The notes: generated by a model not told the origin, from the sequence alone. DNA of 42,057 bases from Elusimicrobiales bacterium (GCA_024681855.1 JAILAB010000004.1:1-42057), one strand, 5' to 3'; shown: positions 16,303 to 25,360, counted from the stretch's first letter. Made by a program: numbers and translations.

Positions 16303-17730
16303 ATGGGCAAACAGCAAAGCTATAGCCTTTTCGGGCCGGACAACGAAAACGAAGCACAGAAAAAAGGCATTGAGTTTAAAGACAATAGCTATGAAAAGCA
16401 GGCAAAAAGCCATAAACCAGCATTGCATATTTCTGGCGGCGAAATACCGGAAGCTGAAAATAAAATGAAGCCGGATCTTTTGGATTTTTCTTATTCCAGG
16501 ATGGATTTATACCGTACATGCCCCATGCGCTTTAAATTCCGATATGTTGACAAAATAAAGGAAAAACCGAAAGGCTTTTTCTTCTTCGGCAGCGCAATAC
16601 ATTCGGCCTTGGAATTTCTTTATAAAGGGGACAGCCCTGTTTTTCCCTCTATTGATGAGGTCGGCTCGGCATTTATGGAATTTTGGCTCAGCAAGCCTTT
16701 TCAGCTTCAAGGCTTCCGCAGCGCGGAAGAATCAGCAAGAAAGCGCGATGAAGGACTTGCCATGCTGCGCGAATACTATCGCATAAATGAAAAAGAATTC
16801 AAGAGGGCATTCCTTACTGAAAGAATATTCAAGTTTGAAATAGACGGTTTGCTGGTAACCGCTATATCAGACCGCATAGATTATCTTGGAAATGGAAAAA
16901 TTCTGATAACTGATTACAAGACCGGCAAAGACATACGCCGAACGCCAAGCCAGCTTTATATGTATCAGAAAATAGCGGAGGCCAATCCAGAGCTGCCAGA
17001 GCTTCTGGCGCAGAAGCTTGGGCAAAAAGAAGAAAAACTGACAATTTCTCAAATGCTTTATTACCATGTGCCTACTAATAAAAAATATTTCTTTGAAAGG
17101 GCTTCCGACAATGAGATAAAGACATTCTGGGACGGAGCATTAAAAACAGCGGAAGAAATGCGGGCTGAAAAATATGATCCTACGCCCTCAGAGCATGCAT
17201 GCCGTTGGTGCGATTACAAGCAATATTGCCCCATTTACGGAGGAGACGGCACAGTGCATGAATACGAAAAAGAAAATGCAAATGCAGACCATGGCGCAAA
17301 AAACTCAAACTCTTCAAGTCTGGAAAGCGGAAAACAGGAAATAATGCCGGAGAATAATCCGGAGGCTTCCCTGCTGCAGCTTCTTAACAGATACGGAGAC
17401 CTTGAAGAGCGAAAGGCAGTAATAGAAAAAGAACAGGAAATATTAAAACAGAGAATAGGAAGTCTCAGGCTTACATCAGGGGACTACAATACAGGCCGCT
17501 ATACAGCAGACATAAGCAGAAAAACAGCCTGGAAAGCGGAAAGCCGCAAAGATGTGATAACATTGCTGAATGATTACGGCCTGTATGAGCGCGCATGCAC
17601 ATTAACTATGAGCGGAATCATTTCACTGCTGAACAATATGGATACTCCTGCCATTTTCAGGGAAAAGCTGCGCGCAATGCTAAAAAAGGAAGAGCAGAAC
17701 ATTATAGAGACCAAAAAAAACTCTATTTAA
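16303..17730 (+). CDS. PD-(D/E)XK nuclease of the RecB/AddB-like type with Fe-S cysteines
   Basis: The 475-residue protein holds a RecB-family nuclease domain: FGSAIHSALE (His100), SDRIDYL (Asp190), ITDYKTGK (Asp204, Lys206) and SQLYMY (Gln217, Tyr219). Cys73 in YRTCPMRF together with Cys300, Cys303 and Cys309 (CRWCDYKQYCP) is arranged like the 4Fe-4S cluster of AddB and Cas4 nucleases. The first 55 residues are polar and poorly conserved in look, and residues 325-475 form a helical, charged tail with a coiled-coil (RYGDLEERKAVIEKEQEIL). No helicase or CRISPR genes accompany it, so it is not clearly AddB or Cas4; a DNA-repair role is inferred. GGAG lies 8 nt before the ATG. Confidence 0.85.
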   Translation: MGKQQSYSLFGPDNENEAQKKGIEFKDNSYEKQAKSHKPALHISGGEIPEAENKMKPDLLDFSYSRMDLYRTCPMRFKFRYVDKIKEKPKGFFFFGSAIHSALEFLYKGDSPVFPSIDEVGSAFMEFWLSKPFQLQGFRSAEESARKRDEGLAMLREYYRINEKEFKRAFLTERIFKFEIDGLLVTAISDRIDYLGNGKILITDYKTGKDIRRTPSQLYMYQKIAEANPELPELLAQKLGQKEEKLTISQMLYYHVPTNKKYFFERASDNEIKTFWDGALKTAEEMRAEKYDPTPSEHACRWCDYKQYCPIYGGDGTVHEYEKENANADHGAKNSNSSSLESGKQEIMPENNPEASLLQLLNRYGDLEERKAVIEKEQEILKQRIGSLRLTSGDYNTGRYTADISRKTAWKAESRKDVITLLNDYGLYERACTLTMSGIISLLNNMDTPAIFREKLRAMLKKEEQNIIETKKNSI

Positions 17731-17781
17731 AAGTCTCCAACATAGTGAAATAATAGAGATAAAAATAAGGAAAAAAGCATT

Positions 17782-19260
17782 ATGCACAGAGATTTCGCAA
17801 TTGTCATGGACCAGGGCAGCTCAAGCTCCAGGGCTGTGCTTATGGATGCTTCCGGCAAGATATATTGCCGTGCCCAAAATAAGATTTCCCCTTCTTATCC
17901 AATACCAGGAAGGGCTGAATATGATGCTGAAAAACTTTACCAGTCTCAATATTCCAGCCTGAAAGAAGTGCTAAATGCTTTGCCGGCCGGGAAAAAAAAT
18001 CCCATTCTTGGAATAGCCTCCCAGCGTTCCACAATAGTATTATGGTCTGCTACGGATGGCCGTCCCCTGTGCCCTGTCATGAGCTGGCAAGACGGCCGCG
18101 CGGCAGAAATCATCAGCCGCATGCCGCTAAGCCATTCGCAAACACATTCTTTGACAGGCCTGTACAAAACGCCGTATTATAGCGCTTCAAAAATAGCTTG
18201 GGCCATAGAAAATATAGCAAGCGTAAGAGAGGCAGCTGAAAAAGGAACTCTAAGGGCCGGGCCTGTCCCTTCTTATATAATATGGAGGCTTTCTGGCGGA
18301 AAGATTTTCGCATGCGATCCGTCAATGGCCCAGCGAACACTCCTAATGAATATAAGAAAGGCAAAATGGGAAGATAAACTGCTTTCAGCTTTCGAAATAA
18401 AGAAAAACTGGCTTCCGGAAATATTGCCATCTTCCGGATATTATGGCAAAATTATTGCCGAAGGCCGGGAAATGCCTGTAACATCAATGCTTGGAGACCA
18501 GCAGGCAGCCATGGCAGGCCTGGCCATAAATGATGAAGGGAAGGGAGCCATAAATTATGGCACAGGAGCATTCCTTTTAGTAAATGCGGGCAGCAAGCCC
18601 TTAAAAATAAAAGGGCTTTTAGATTCTTATGGCTGGAAAATATCCGGAACAAGAAAACACACATATTTCAGCGAACTTCTGGTTAATTCAGCAGGCTCGG
18701 TAATGGAATGGCTGCGCTCGCGTTTCGGAATGTTTGAAAACATAGAAGAGGCAGATGAGCTGTGCAGGCTGTCAAAACAGCGCATATTCTGCCTGCCGGT
18801 CATAGGAGGGCTTGCAGCGCCTTACTGGGACTTTGAAGTTTCAACCTGCTTCTGCGGGCTTAATGCCTCATCATGCAAGGCCGACATAGTGCGTTCCGCT
18901 GCCGAAGGAATAGCATTAATGATTGCAGACGGTCTTGAAAGAATAAGGCAGAAAGGAATCAAAGTTGAAGAGCTTAAAGCCAGCGGCGGACTGTCCAAAA
19001 TGAATTATCTCATGCAGTTTCAGGCTGACATTACAGGCGCAAGCATTTCAGTAACGGATGAGCCAGAAACGACAGCGTTAGGAGCAGGCAAAATGGCATT
19101 CATAGGTTCAGGCATGCTGCCAAAATTTATGCCTCTTAAAAACAAGGTTTTTCTCCCGAGGCTTCAGGAAGATAAGCGGCAAAAACTGCTGTTGCAATGG
19201 CGCGATTTCGTGAAACATTGCAGGTCTGGCTCAAAAATCATAAAAAATCAAAGCATTTAA
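17782..19260 (+). CDS. FGGY carbohydrate kinase, glycerol-kinase-like
   Basis: The 492-residue protein has both FGGY halves: N-terminal MDQGSSSSRAV (9-19), GIASQRSTIVLW, MSWQDGRAAEI, LGDQQAAM with catalytic Asp239, INYGTGAF (257-264) and C-terminal ASGGLSKMNYLMQFQADITG. Length and motifs fit glycerol kinase, including GDQQAA and a PYYS stretch that aligns with a glycerol-contacting Tyr. One difference stands out: the WQxRRT substrate motif of glycerol kinase is WQDGRA here, replacing the first Arg with Gly, so the substrate may be another polyol or sugar. No glycerol facilitator or dehydrogenase gene is adjacent. AAGGA lies about 10 nt before the ATG. It follows the nuclease gene by 51 nt. 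Confidence 0.85.
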   Translation: MHRDFAIVMDQGSSSSRAVLMDASGKIYCRAQNKISPSYPIPGRAEYDAEKLYQSQYSSLKEVLNALPAGKKNPILGIASQRSTIVLWSATDGRPLCPVMSWQDGRAAEIISRMPLSHSQTHSLTGLYKTPYYSASKIAWAIENIASVREAAEKGTLRAGPVPSYIIWRLSGGKIFACDPSMAQRTLLMNIRKAKWEDKLLSAFEIKKNWLPEILPSSGYYGKIIAEGREMPVTSMLGDQQAAMAGLAINDEGKGAINYGTGAFLLVNAGSKPLKIKGLLDSYGWKISGTRKHTYFSELLVNSAGSVMEWLRSRFGMFENIEEADELCRLSKQRIFCLPVIGGLAAPYWDFEVSTCFCGLNASSCKADIVRSAAEGIALMIADGLERIRQKGIKVEELKASGGLSKMNYLMQFQADITGASISVTDEPETTALGAGKMAFIGSGMLPKFMPLKNKVFLPRLQEDKRQKLLLQWRDFVKHCRSGSKIIKNQSI

Positions 19261-19283
19261 ACATGATTTAAAAACAGCAGATG

Positions 19284-19334
19284 AGCCTTTTTCTGATTTT
19301 TTTATGCCTGATGTCAGGAAATCAGAAAAAGGCT
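19284..19334. terminator. Long bidirectional terminator hairpin
   Basis: A perfect 16-bp inverted repeat (19284-19299 with 19319-19334) encloses a smaller hairpin CCTGA-TG-TCAGG (19307-19318). T-runs occur inside both arms. It lies between two convergent genes and overlaps the last codons of the minus-strand barrel gene (stop 19322-19324), so it probably terminates both. Confidence 0.7.
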
Positions 19335-20158
19335 TTCACTCCTAGCATAAACTGCTTTGCCTCAAAAGCATAGTCAATGCCATTAATGCGCGGAGATCCG
19401 TAGTTAATAAGCCTTATGCCAGAATCTAATGCCATGTTTTCATTAAAGAAATATGAAAGCCCGGCAGATGCCTGCCAAGCCATATCCGTTCCGTTGCCTT
19501 TCTGGCCATTGTTCTTAATGTTAATGTTCGCAATGCCAAAGCCAAGCCCGGCATAGGGAATGAGAGCCGGGGTGCCAGGAATGCGGAAATCCGCATACAT
19601 ATTCAGAAGAACAGCCTTGGCCTGCATTTCGGACTGGCCATTAAGCTCATCAGCCTTGAAATTATTCATTAAGGCAATATCAAAGCGCAAGGCATTTTGC
19701 TTAAAGCCCATGTCAAGCTCAATGCCTTTGCTGTCAAAATCAGCACCATATTCAACAGTGCCGCTGAAAAATTTCAGAGAGGCATATTTTGCGGATATTT
19801 CCGCTGCCCGGCTATGCTCAATATATTCATTTCTTACCGCAATCTTTTGAGGAATGACAGCTTCTTCTTCCGGTTCAGGCTCTGGAGCCGGCTTTTCAAC
19901 CTTATACAAAGTCTGCGGGGCAGGATTTCTTTCAGCCGGAGATTTGCGCAGCCTTGGGGAAGGCCTGTCTTTTCCTTTTTTTAAAATTTGCTTTTTTTTA
20001 GATTCTTTCTCAAAAAAAGTCTCTTCCCAGCCCTCTTCCCATTCATCATTTATAACCTTGGATTTACGGCCTGCAGCAGATGCCGGCACGCACATAATGG
20101 AGAAAATGAAAACCGACAAGAGAAGGAAACAGAAAAATAAGTTTACATTTTTTTTCAT
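19322..20158 (-). CDS. Outer-membrane beta-barrel protein (OmpA/opacity-like fold)
   Basis: The 278-residue protein has a signal peptide (FCFLLLSVFIFSIMCVPASA, cut near residue 29). A Lys/Arg/Pro/Glu-rich linker at about 32-110 may cross or touch the periplasm (PAPEPEPEEEAV). A barrel of roughly eight strands covers about 125-278: FFSGTVEYGADFDSKGIELDMGF, LIPYAGLGFGIANINIK, AWQASAGLSYFF, then FMLGVKAFF. The last residue is aromatic (Phe), as expected for recognition by the barrel-assembly machinery. The function is not evident; it may be structural. No clear Shine-Dalgarno is present. The gene ends in the long terminator shared with the FGGY kinase gene. Confidence 0.75.
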   Translation of the reverse strand: MKKNVNLFFCFLLLSVFIFSIMCVPASAAGRKSKVINDEWEEGWEETFFEKESKKKQILKKGKDRPSPRLRKSPAERNPAPQTLYKVEKPAPEPEPEEEAVIPQKIAVRNEYIEHSRAAEISAKYASLKFFSGTVEYGADFDSKGIELDMGFKQNALRFDIALMNNFKADELNGQSEMQAKAVLLNMYADFRIPGTPALIPYAGLGFGIANINIKNNGQKGNGTDMAWQASAGLSYFFNENMALDSGIRLINYGSPRINGIDYAFEAKQFMLGVKAFF

Positions 20159-20277
20159 AAAATTAAGATTTTCAAATATTCATAGTCCGCCTGAGTTTTT
20201 TATGAAGAAAAAAACATGGCATAATCAGTTCTTTAATCAAGCGCATAAAAACATAAACAGGTCTTGCTTTTGCAAAG

Positions 20278-21258
20278 TTAATGAATCTCCTTTAAATATT
20301 CTGCTGCTTCCATGGCAGCCTTTGCCCCAGAAGCGGCAGCAACAATGGCCTGCCTGTACAGAGGATCCGCCACATCTCCAGCGGCAAACACTCCAGGAAC
20401 GGAAGAGCGGCAGCGATTATCTGTCTTGATTATTCCTGAAGGTGAAATTTCAAGCTGCCCGGCAAACAATGCCGAAGAAGGAGTTTGTCCTATGGCGATG
20501 AAAACACCGCTTACCGGGATTTCGCTTATGATTCCTGTCTTAGAATTCTTAACGTAAATGCCTTCAACCGAATTTTCCCCTTTTATTGCGACAACATTAG
20601 AGTCAAGCTCCAGTTTTATGTTTTTAGATGCAAAAACTTTCTCCGCAAGGGATGCGGCAGCCCTTAATTCAGAACGCCGGTGAACAAGATGCACTTCAGA
20701 TGCCAGCTTGGCAAGATAAAGAGCTTCCCCGACTGCTGTATCTCCCCCGCCTATAACAGCAACTGGCTTGCGGCGAAAGAAAAAACCATCGCATACAGCG
20801 CAATAAGAAACGCCACGCCCTAACAGGCGCTGCTCGTCCGGAAGGCCTAACATTCTGGGCACAGCCCCAGAAGCTATTATTACTGACCTGGCTTTTATTG
20901 TCTTTCCGGAATCAGTTTTAAGGCAAAACAATTTAGTTTTAGAAGCATCGGGTTCAGGCTCATTATTTGCCGTATTTTCCCGTATATCTGCCGCTATTAT
21001 TTCATCTTCACGGACTTCTGCGCCAAGCTTTACTGCCTGCCGCTGCATTTTTTCAAGAAGATCATAACCGGAAACCGGCTCTGGAAAGCCTGGGAAATTT
21101 TCCAAGGCATCTGTTTTAAGCAGCTGGCTGCCTGGCACTGCAGAAGAGAAAACAATGGTGCTCAGGCCGGCGCGGCAGCCATATATTGCGGCAGTGAGCC
21201 CTGCCGGGCCGCCGCCTATTATGGCAAGGTCAATTTTTTCTGACGCTGAATCAGTCAT
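20278..21258 (-). CDS. trxB: Thioredoxin reductase (NADPH)
   Basis: The 326-residue flavoprotein reduces thioredoxin with NADPH in the cytoplasm. The FAD-binding GGGPAG lies at 15-20 near the N-terminus. The redox-active disulfide CAVC is at Cys153 and Cys156. The NADPH-binding GGGDTAVGEA is near 170, with HRRSELR further on, whose basic residues mark NADPH rather than NADH use. The FAD-contacting GVFAAGDVAD is near the C-terminus. Length and order match low-Mr bacterial TrxB. Its ATG lies within the end of maf (8-nt overlap), so translation is coupled. A short acidic insert (NEPEPDASK, near 100) is unusual. Thioredoxin itself is not in the window. Confidence 0.93.
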   Translation of the reverse strand: MTDSASEKIDLAIIGGGPAGLTAAIYGCRAGLSTIVFSSAVPGSQLLKTDALENFPGFPEPVSGYDLLEKMQRQAVKLGAEVREDEIIAADIRENTANNEPEPDASKTKLFCLKTDSGKTIKARSVIIASGAVPRMLGLPDEQRLLGRGVSYCAVCDGFFFRRKPVAVIGGGDTAVGEALYLAKLASEVHLVHRRSELRAAASLAEKVFASKNIKLELDSNVVAIKGENSVEGIYVKNSKTGIISEIPVSGVFIAIGQTPSSALFAGQLEISPSGIIKTDNRCRSSVPGVFAAGDVADPLYRQAIVAAASGAKAAMEAAEYLKEIH

Positions 21259-21835
21259 AGGTTCCGTCGCTCCTTATGCCAGCCTGGGACATAAGCTTTT
21301 TTACTAAAGAAACAGGCAAGCCGACTATGGTGTCAAAGCTCCCTTCTATTTTTTCAATGAAATGATCGTCCCTGTCCTGAACGGCATAAGCCCCTGCCTT
21401 ATCCAAATGCTTTGAGGCTATCTGCTTAAGCTCGCTTTCCGGCAGGCAGCGGGCCTTGCAGCGGGAAACTGCAACAGCCGAAAGAAAAATATTCCTATTC
21501 TTCCAAATAAGGGCTATGCCTGTATAAACAGCCTGCCATGACGCATTCTGCTTTTTCAGCATGCGCAAGGCATCAGCTTCATCTTTAGGCTTGCCTAGAA
21601 TTTCTCCTTTGCAATATACAAGAGTGTCAGACCCTATTACCGGCATATCTGGCAACTGCTCTGCCACTGCCGCAGCCTTTTTCCTAGCCAGATCGCGCAC
21701 CCTGTAAAAAGGCCGCATTAGCGCAGATGACTCATTAATGTCAGAAGGCCTGACATCAAATGATATTCCGGCTTCCTCAAGCAGCTGCCTGCGCCTGGGG
21801 GATTTTGAAGCAAGAACGATTTTTTTCTCTTTCAT
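21251..21835 (-). CDS. maf: Maf-family nucleotide pyrophosphatase
   Basis: From ATG 21835 the protein has 194 residues and begins with the family signature KIVLASKSPRRRQLLEEAGI. The other conserved blocks follow: VIGSDTLVYCKGEILGKPKDEADA and YAVQDRDDHFIEKIEGSFDTIVGLPV. Maf proteins hydrolyse non-canonical or pyrimidine nucleoside triphosphates to monophosphates and are linked to cell-division control; which nucleotide this one prefers is not clear. I preferred ATG 21835 to ATG 21859 because AAGG lies 4 nt before it and the longer form has no ribosome site. It overlaps trxB by 8 nt and forms an operon with it. Confidence 0.9.
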   Translation of the reverse strand: MKEKKIVLASKSPRRRQLLEEAGISFDVRPSDINESSALMRPFYRVRDLARKKAAAVAEQLPDMPVIGSDTLVYCKGEILGKPKDEADALRMLKKQNASWQAVYTGIALIWKNRNIFLSAVAVSRCKARCLPESELKQIASKHLDKAGAYAVQDRDDHFIEKIEGSFDTIVGLPVSLVKKLMSQAGIRSDGTYD

Positions 21836-21918
21836 TTCACCTTGCTTTGCAAACGGCATAGATAAGATGTAAATATTTCTCTAATATCGTACAGGCTATT
21901 GCTAAAAACGGTTTTTTG

Positions 21919-22296
21919 TCAATTCTCCGTTTTGTCTTCAGAATCAGAGCTGTCTTCCTGTTTTTCAGGTTCAGCCATGGAGAAGCGCGTATTTGCTCCT
22001 ATCCAGTCCAAATACTCTCGCGAGCCTTCAACGGGAATAAAAAGAATTTCAGGAATCTCGTAATTATGGTTCTTCTTTACGCACTGCATAACTTCTTCGC
22101 GCAGGGAAGCCCTTGTTTTTATAATAAGAAGAACCTCATCTGCCTCTTCCATTTTTCCTTTCCAGCGGAATATGGATTTCATACCCTCTATGGCAGAAAC
22201 GCAAGCCGCAAGCTGCTCGTTCATAAGAGCTTCGGTTATTTTTTTTGCCACAGCGCGGTCTCCGGCGCTTACAATGCATATTTCATATTGAGCCAT
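21919..22296 (-). CDS. cutA: CutA-family divalent-ion-tolerance protein
   Basis: The 125-residue protein matches CutA: an early strand ICIVSAGDRAVAKKITEALMNEQLAACV, then SIFRWKGKMEEADEVLLIIKTR and a final HNYEIPEILFIPVEGSREYLDWI. Family members are cytoplasmic trimers with a ferredoxin-like fold that bind divalent copper and are linked to metal tolerance, although the mechanism is unsettled. The usual C-terminus is extended here by about 15 acidic residues (EKQEDSSDSEDKTEN). ATG 22296 is favoured over a TTG two codons upstream because AGGAGG lies 7 nt before it. It follows the lipoprotein gene by about 106 nt and precedes maf by 83 nt, so an operon is possible. Confidence 0.93.
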   Translation of the reverse strand: MAQYEICIVSAGDRAVAKKITEALMNEQLAACVSAIEGMKSIFRWKGKMEEADEVLLIIKTRASLREEVMQCVKKNHNYEIPEILFIPVEGSREYLDWIGANTRFSMAEPEKQEDSSDSEDKTEN

Positions 22297-22402
22297 AAAC
22301 AAACCTCCTGTATTTCTATAAATGCTGCATGCGTGCTATATATGACATATAATCCGCAAGACAGCAAAAGCAGCAGCCCAGGGCCCGGCGCTATGCCGGA
22401 AA

Positions 22403-23314
22403 TCAGTCTTTCTGATGCAAGAGCTGCTCAAGATCGCATTCAGCGAAATCAGTAGCCAGCTCATAAATTGCTGCTTCATTTGACCTTCTAAAAGCAGCAT
22501 CAATGGCAAGCTCTTTTTTGTACATCAGATTGAAAGCACGGAAATTAGCAGTTTTGTCATCATAGAAAGTACGCTCATAACGGGTAAGCTCATAACTTGG
22601 CAGCGCGCGCAGCTTAGCGGAGTTTTCAGCGGCCTGGGAATCTGTTATCAGCCCCTGCTCAACGCGGCGCCTGTCCCTGTTAGCAAGAACCTGATGAAAA
22701 GTATCATCATCTATTGAACGCTTCATGTTCTCAAGCCATATCTCCTGTTTCACTATATTTTCAAGAGGACGCTGGCACGCTGGCATGGCTGTTTGCACAG
22801 TATGCCGGGTTATGGCCAAAGCCTGTTCTGAATCTTCAAGCACATAAGCGCAAAATTCCTTTTTCATCTCATACGCTTCAGGAACTGAATCAAAATCTTT
22901 TCTGGTTAGCCCCAGCATAACGCCAAACTGCATCTGCCTCAGCATGGCAAGTTCTTCTTCTTCCGAAATAATTTCATCAAGCCCGGTCATGGAATACATT
23001 CTGTAAATATGCGCGGCCCGCAATATGGCCATGGCCAGTATCTTAGAGGACTGCCTGTATTCCTCCGGTATAAAGATTAGCTTCTTTTTATTGTCTTTAA
23101 GGCTAAAATGATGGCATATTCCTGAAGTCTCCGCATATTCAAACTGCACAGGATTCTTTTCCAGAAACTTAACGAGCTCACGACCGTCTTTAGAAGATTC
23201 AATGATGTCAAGGCTGCGCTCTATAGAAGGCTCGCTGGTAAGATAAGACAGCGAAGAGGAACAGCCGCTGGCAATAAAGGCAAATGAGAATATAAAGAAA
23301 AGGAGCTTTTTCAT
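22403..23314 (-). CDS. Lipoprotein of unknown function
   Basis: I do not recognise this 303-residue protein. It has a lipoprotein signal peptide with lipobox ASGC (Cys18), so it should be anchored in the envelope. The mature part is mostly helical and charged. HLF-type stretches with His (GICHHFSLKDNKKKLIFIPEEY, 65-88) precede a helix rich in Met (MAILRAAHIYRMYSMTG) and an acidic loop. A shortened zinc-protease-like helix is tempting, but there is no HExxH. TATAAT lies 9 nt before the ATG and no Shine-Dalgarno is present, so the mRNA is nearly leaderless. It is divergent from the YgiQ gene. Confidence 0.75.
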   Translation of the reverse strand: MKKLLFFIFSFAFIASGCSSSLSYLTSEPSIERSLDIIESSKDGRELVKFLEKNPVQFEYAETSGICHHFSLKDNKKKLIFIPEEYRQSSKILAMAILRAAHIYRMYSMTGLDEIISEEEELAMLRQMQFGVMLGLTRKDFDSVPEAYEMKKEFCAYVLEDSEQALAITRHTVQTAMPACQRPLENIVKQEIWLENMKRSIDDDTFHQVLANRDRRRVEQGLITDSQAAENSAKLRALPSYELTRYERTFYDDKTANFRAFNLMYKKELAIDAAFRRSNEAAIYELATDFAECDLEQLLHQKD

Positions 23315-23482
23315 CTTATTAATATTATAATAAAATTATCGTATTTGTGTTTCTCATTATCTGCACAGTTAAGCATTTAAAATGACTGCATTAATGGCTG
23401 CATTTAGGCATTGTATTTAATGAAATAATAGCGGTTTCACTTAAGGCCAAAAATCCAGAAACAAGGCTGTTTCTTAAAATTA

Positions 23483-23488
23483 TATACT
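23483..23488 (+). promoter_or_regulatory. Candidate -10 box for a leaderless ygiQ-like transcript
   Basis: TATACT ends 6 nt before the ATG at 23495. Transcription would begin at or next to the start codon. No Shine-Dalgarno is visible and the -35 is poorly conserved. Confidence 0.45.
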
Positions 23489-23494
23489 TAAAGT

Positions 23495-25273
23495 ATGGCT
23501 TATATGATTCCTATAACTCCTGAAGAAATAAAAAAACTAGGCTGGGCGCAGCCTGACATTGTTCTTGTTTCGGGAGATGCTTTTGCAGACCATCCTTCTT
23601 TTGCCATGGCTGTTTTGGCAAGGGTGCTGCAGGCAGAAGGATTTAAAGCCGCAGTTCTTCCTCAGCCGGCTTGGGAAAACTGCTCTGATTTCCGCAAATT
23701 TGGAAAGCCGAGGCTTTTTTTCGGGGTTTCCGCAGGCAACATGGATTCCATGATAAACAAATACACTCATAACAGGAAACCCCGTTCCGAAGATGCTTTT
23801 ACGCCAGGCGGCAAGCCTGGAATGAGGCCTGACAGGGCAACGATAATCTATGCGCAGCGCTGCCGCGAGGCATATCCTGACATTCCTATAGTAATCGGCG
23901 GAATAGAAGCAACCATGCGCAGGTTCGCTCATTATGATTACTGGTCTGACAAAGTAAGAAAAAGCATACTTTTGGATTCAAAAGCTGATTTGCTGCTTTA
24001 TGGCATGGGCGAAAAAAACATTGCGGAACTGGCACGCCGTTTAGACAAAGGCGAAAAAATAAGCCAAATAAGGGATATGCGCGGCTCAGTATACCCTCTC
24101 GGAGCGAAAGAAGCCTCAGAAATAGAAAAAAAATTGCCTGAAGCGGTTATCCTGCCCACAGCAGGTGAGGCAGCCGGAGACAGGAGGAAATTCTCAGAAG
24201 CCACAAGGGAAATATATCTAAATTCCAATCCTTTCTGCGCAAAAACGCTGGTACAAAAAAGCGACAGCAAAGCCATTGTTCAGAATCCCCCCTGCCTGCC
24301 GCTTTCCACAGAGGAAATGGACAGAATATATGATCTGCCTTATACAAAAAAACAGCATCCTTCATACAAAGAGCCTATACCGGCACTGGAAACGGTTAAG
24401 GATTCCATAATAATACACCGGGGATGTTTCGGCGGCTGCTCATTCTGCTCGCTCACTCTTCATCAGGGGCATTTTATCCAGACCAGGAGCGAAGCCTCCA
24501 TTCTGCGCGAAGCTGAAAAACTGCTCAGCACGCCAAGGCACAAAGGTTATATCTCCGATCTCGGCGCGCCTTCCGCAAATATGTACAATCTGGGCGGAAA
24601 AAACAAGGAAATATGCAAACAATGCAGAAGGCTTTCATGCCTTTGCCCCTCAATATGCTCCAATCTAAATACGGATTTCACGGCCCTGCTGCGGCTAATG
24701 AGAAAAGCGAGTTCTCTGCCCAAGGTAAAAAAAGTATTCATAGCCAGCGGAATAAGAATGGATCTTTCCCTTTGCTGCGAGGAGTATATCAGGGAAATAG
24801 CCATGAATCACACAAGCGGGCAGCTGAAAGTGGCGCCTGAGCATATTTCTCCGGAAGTGCTTTCGGTAATGAACAAGCCTCCGGTGAAAGTCCTTGATGA
24901 ATTTACAGCAAAATTTAAGGCTGCTTCAAAAAAGGCCGGTAAGGAACAGTATCTTGTGCATTATTTCATTTCCGCGCATCCAGGCTCAACGCTTCAGAAC
25001 ACGATAGACCTGGCCATTTACCTCAAAGAGCATAATATACGCCCGCAGCAGATAAATGACTTTCTTCCTGCTCCCATGGAGCTTTCAACATCTATTTATT
25101 ACACTGGCCTTGACCCTTTTACTATGAAGCCTGTGTATGTGCCGAAAAAAGAACTGGAAAGAAAAATGCAGCGGGCTCTTATACAGTATTTCAAACCTGA
25201 AAACCGTAATCTGGTCATAAGGGCATTGCGCGAAGCAGGGCGGACAAACTTAATACGAAAGATATTAGGCTGA
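23495..25273 (+). CDS. YgiQ-family (UPF0313) radical SAM protein
   Basis: The 592-residue protein carries the radical SAM motif RGCFGGCSFCSL (Cys311, Cys315, Cys318) in the middle, with an N-terminal region of about 300 residues containing GGIEATMRRFAHYDYW and DLLLYGMGE. This is the YgiQ layout: a B12-binding-like N-terminal domain followed by the radical SAM barrel. C-terminal stretches QLKVAPEHISPEVLSVMNKP, YFISAHPGST and NDFLPAPME support the same family. Additional cysteines (CKQCRRLSCLCPSIC, near 370) may hold an auxiliary cluster. Length matches the family. The reaction is unknown for the whole family. Transcription appears leaderless. It is divergent from the unknown lipoprotein gene and convergent with the epimerase gene. 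Confidence 0.9.
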   Translation: MAYMIPITPEEIKKLGWAQPDIVLVSGDAFADHPSFAMAVLARVLQAEGFKAAVLPQPAWENCSDFRKFGKPRLFFGVSAGNMDSMINKYTHNRKPRSEDAFTPGGKPGMRPDRATIIYAQRCREAYPDIPIVIGGIEATMRRFAHYDYWSDKVRKSILLDSKADLLLYGMGEKNIAELARRLDKGEKISQIRDMRGSVYPLGAKEASEIEKKLPEAVILPTAGEAAGDRRKFSEATREIYLNSNPFCAKTLVQKSDSKAIVQNPPCLPLSTEEMDRIYDLPYTKKQHPSYKEPIPALETVKDSIIIHRGCFGGCSFCSLTLHQGHFIQTRSEASILREAEKLLSTPRHKGYISDLGAPSANMYNLGGKNKEICKQCRRLSCLCPSICSNLNTDFTALLRLMRKASSLPKVKKVFIASGIRMDLSLCCEEYIREIAMNHTSGQLKVAPEHISPEVLSVMNKPPVKVLDEFTAKFKAASKKAGKEQYLVHYFISAHPGSTLQNTIDLAIYLKEHNIRPQQINDFLPAPMELSTSIYYTGLDPFTMKPVYVPKKELERKMQRALIQYFKPENRNLVIRALREAGRTNLIRKILG

Positions 25274-25360
25274 AGAAAGTAATTGCACGGTTATTTTCTG
25301 GCTGTTGAAAACACTGTAGCACCAACACAAATGAGTATTAAGCCAAGAATGCAGATGTTA

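Noticed and set aside
22380-22400. CCGGC-GCTAT-GCCGG hairpin next to the end of the unknown lipoprotein gene
   Set aside because: The stem is only 5 bp and no T-run follows on the minus strand, so I do not call it a terminator.
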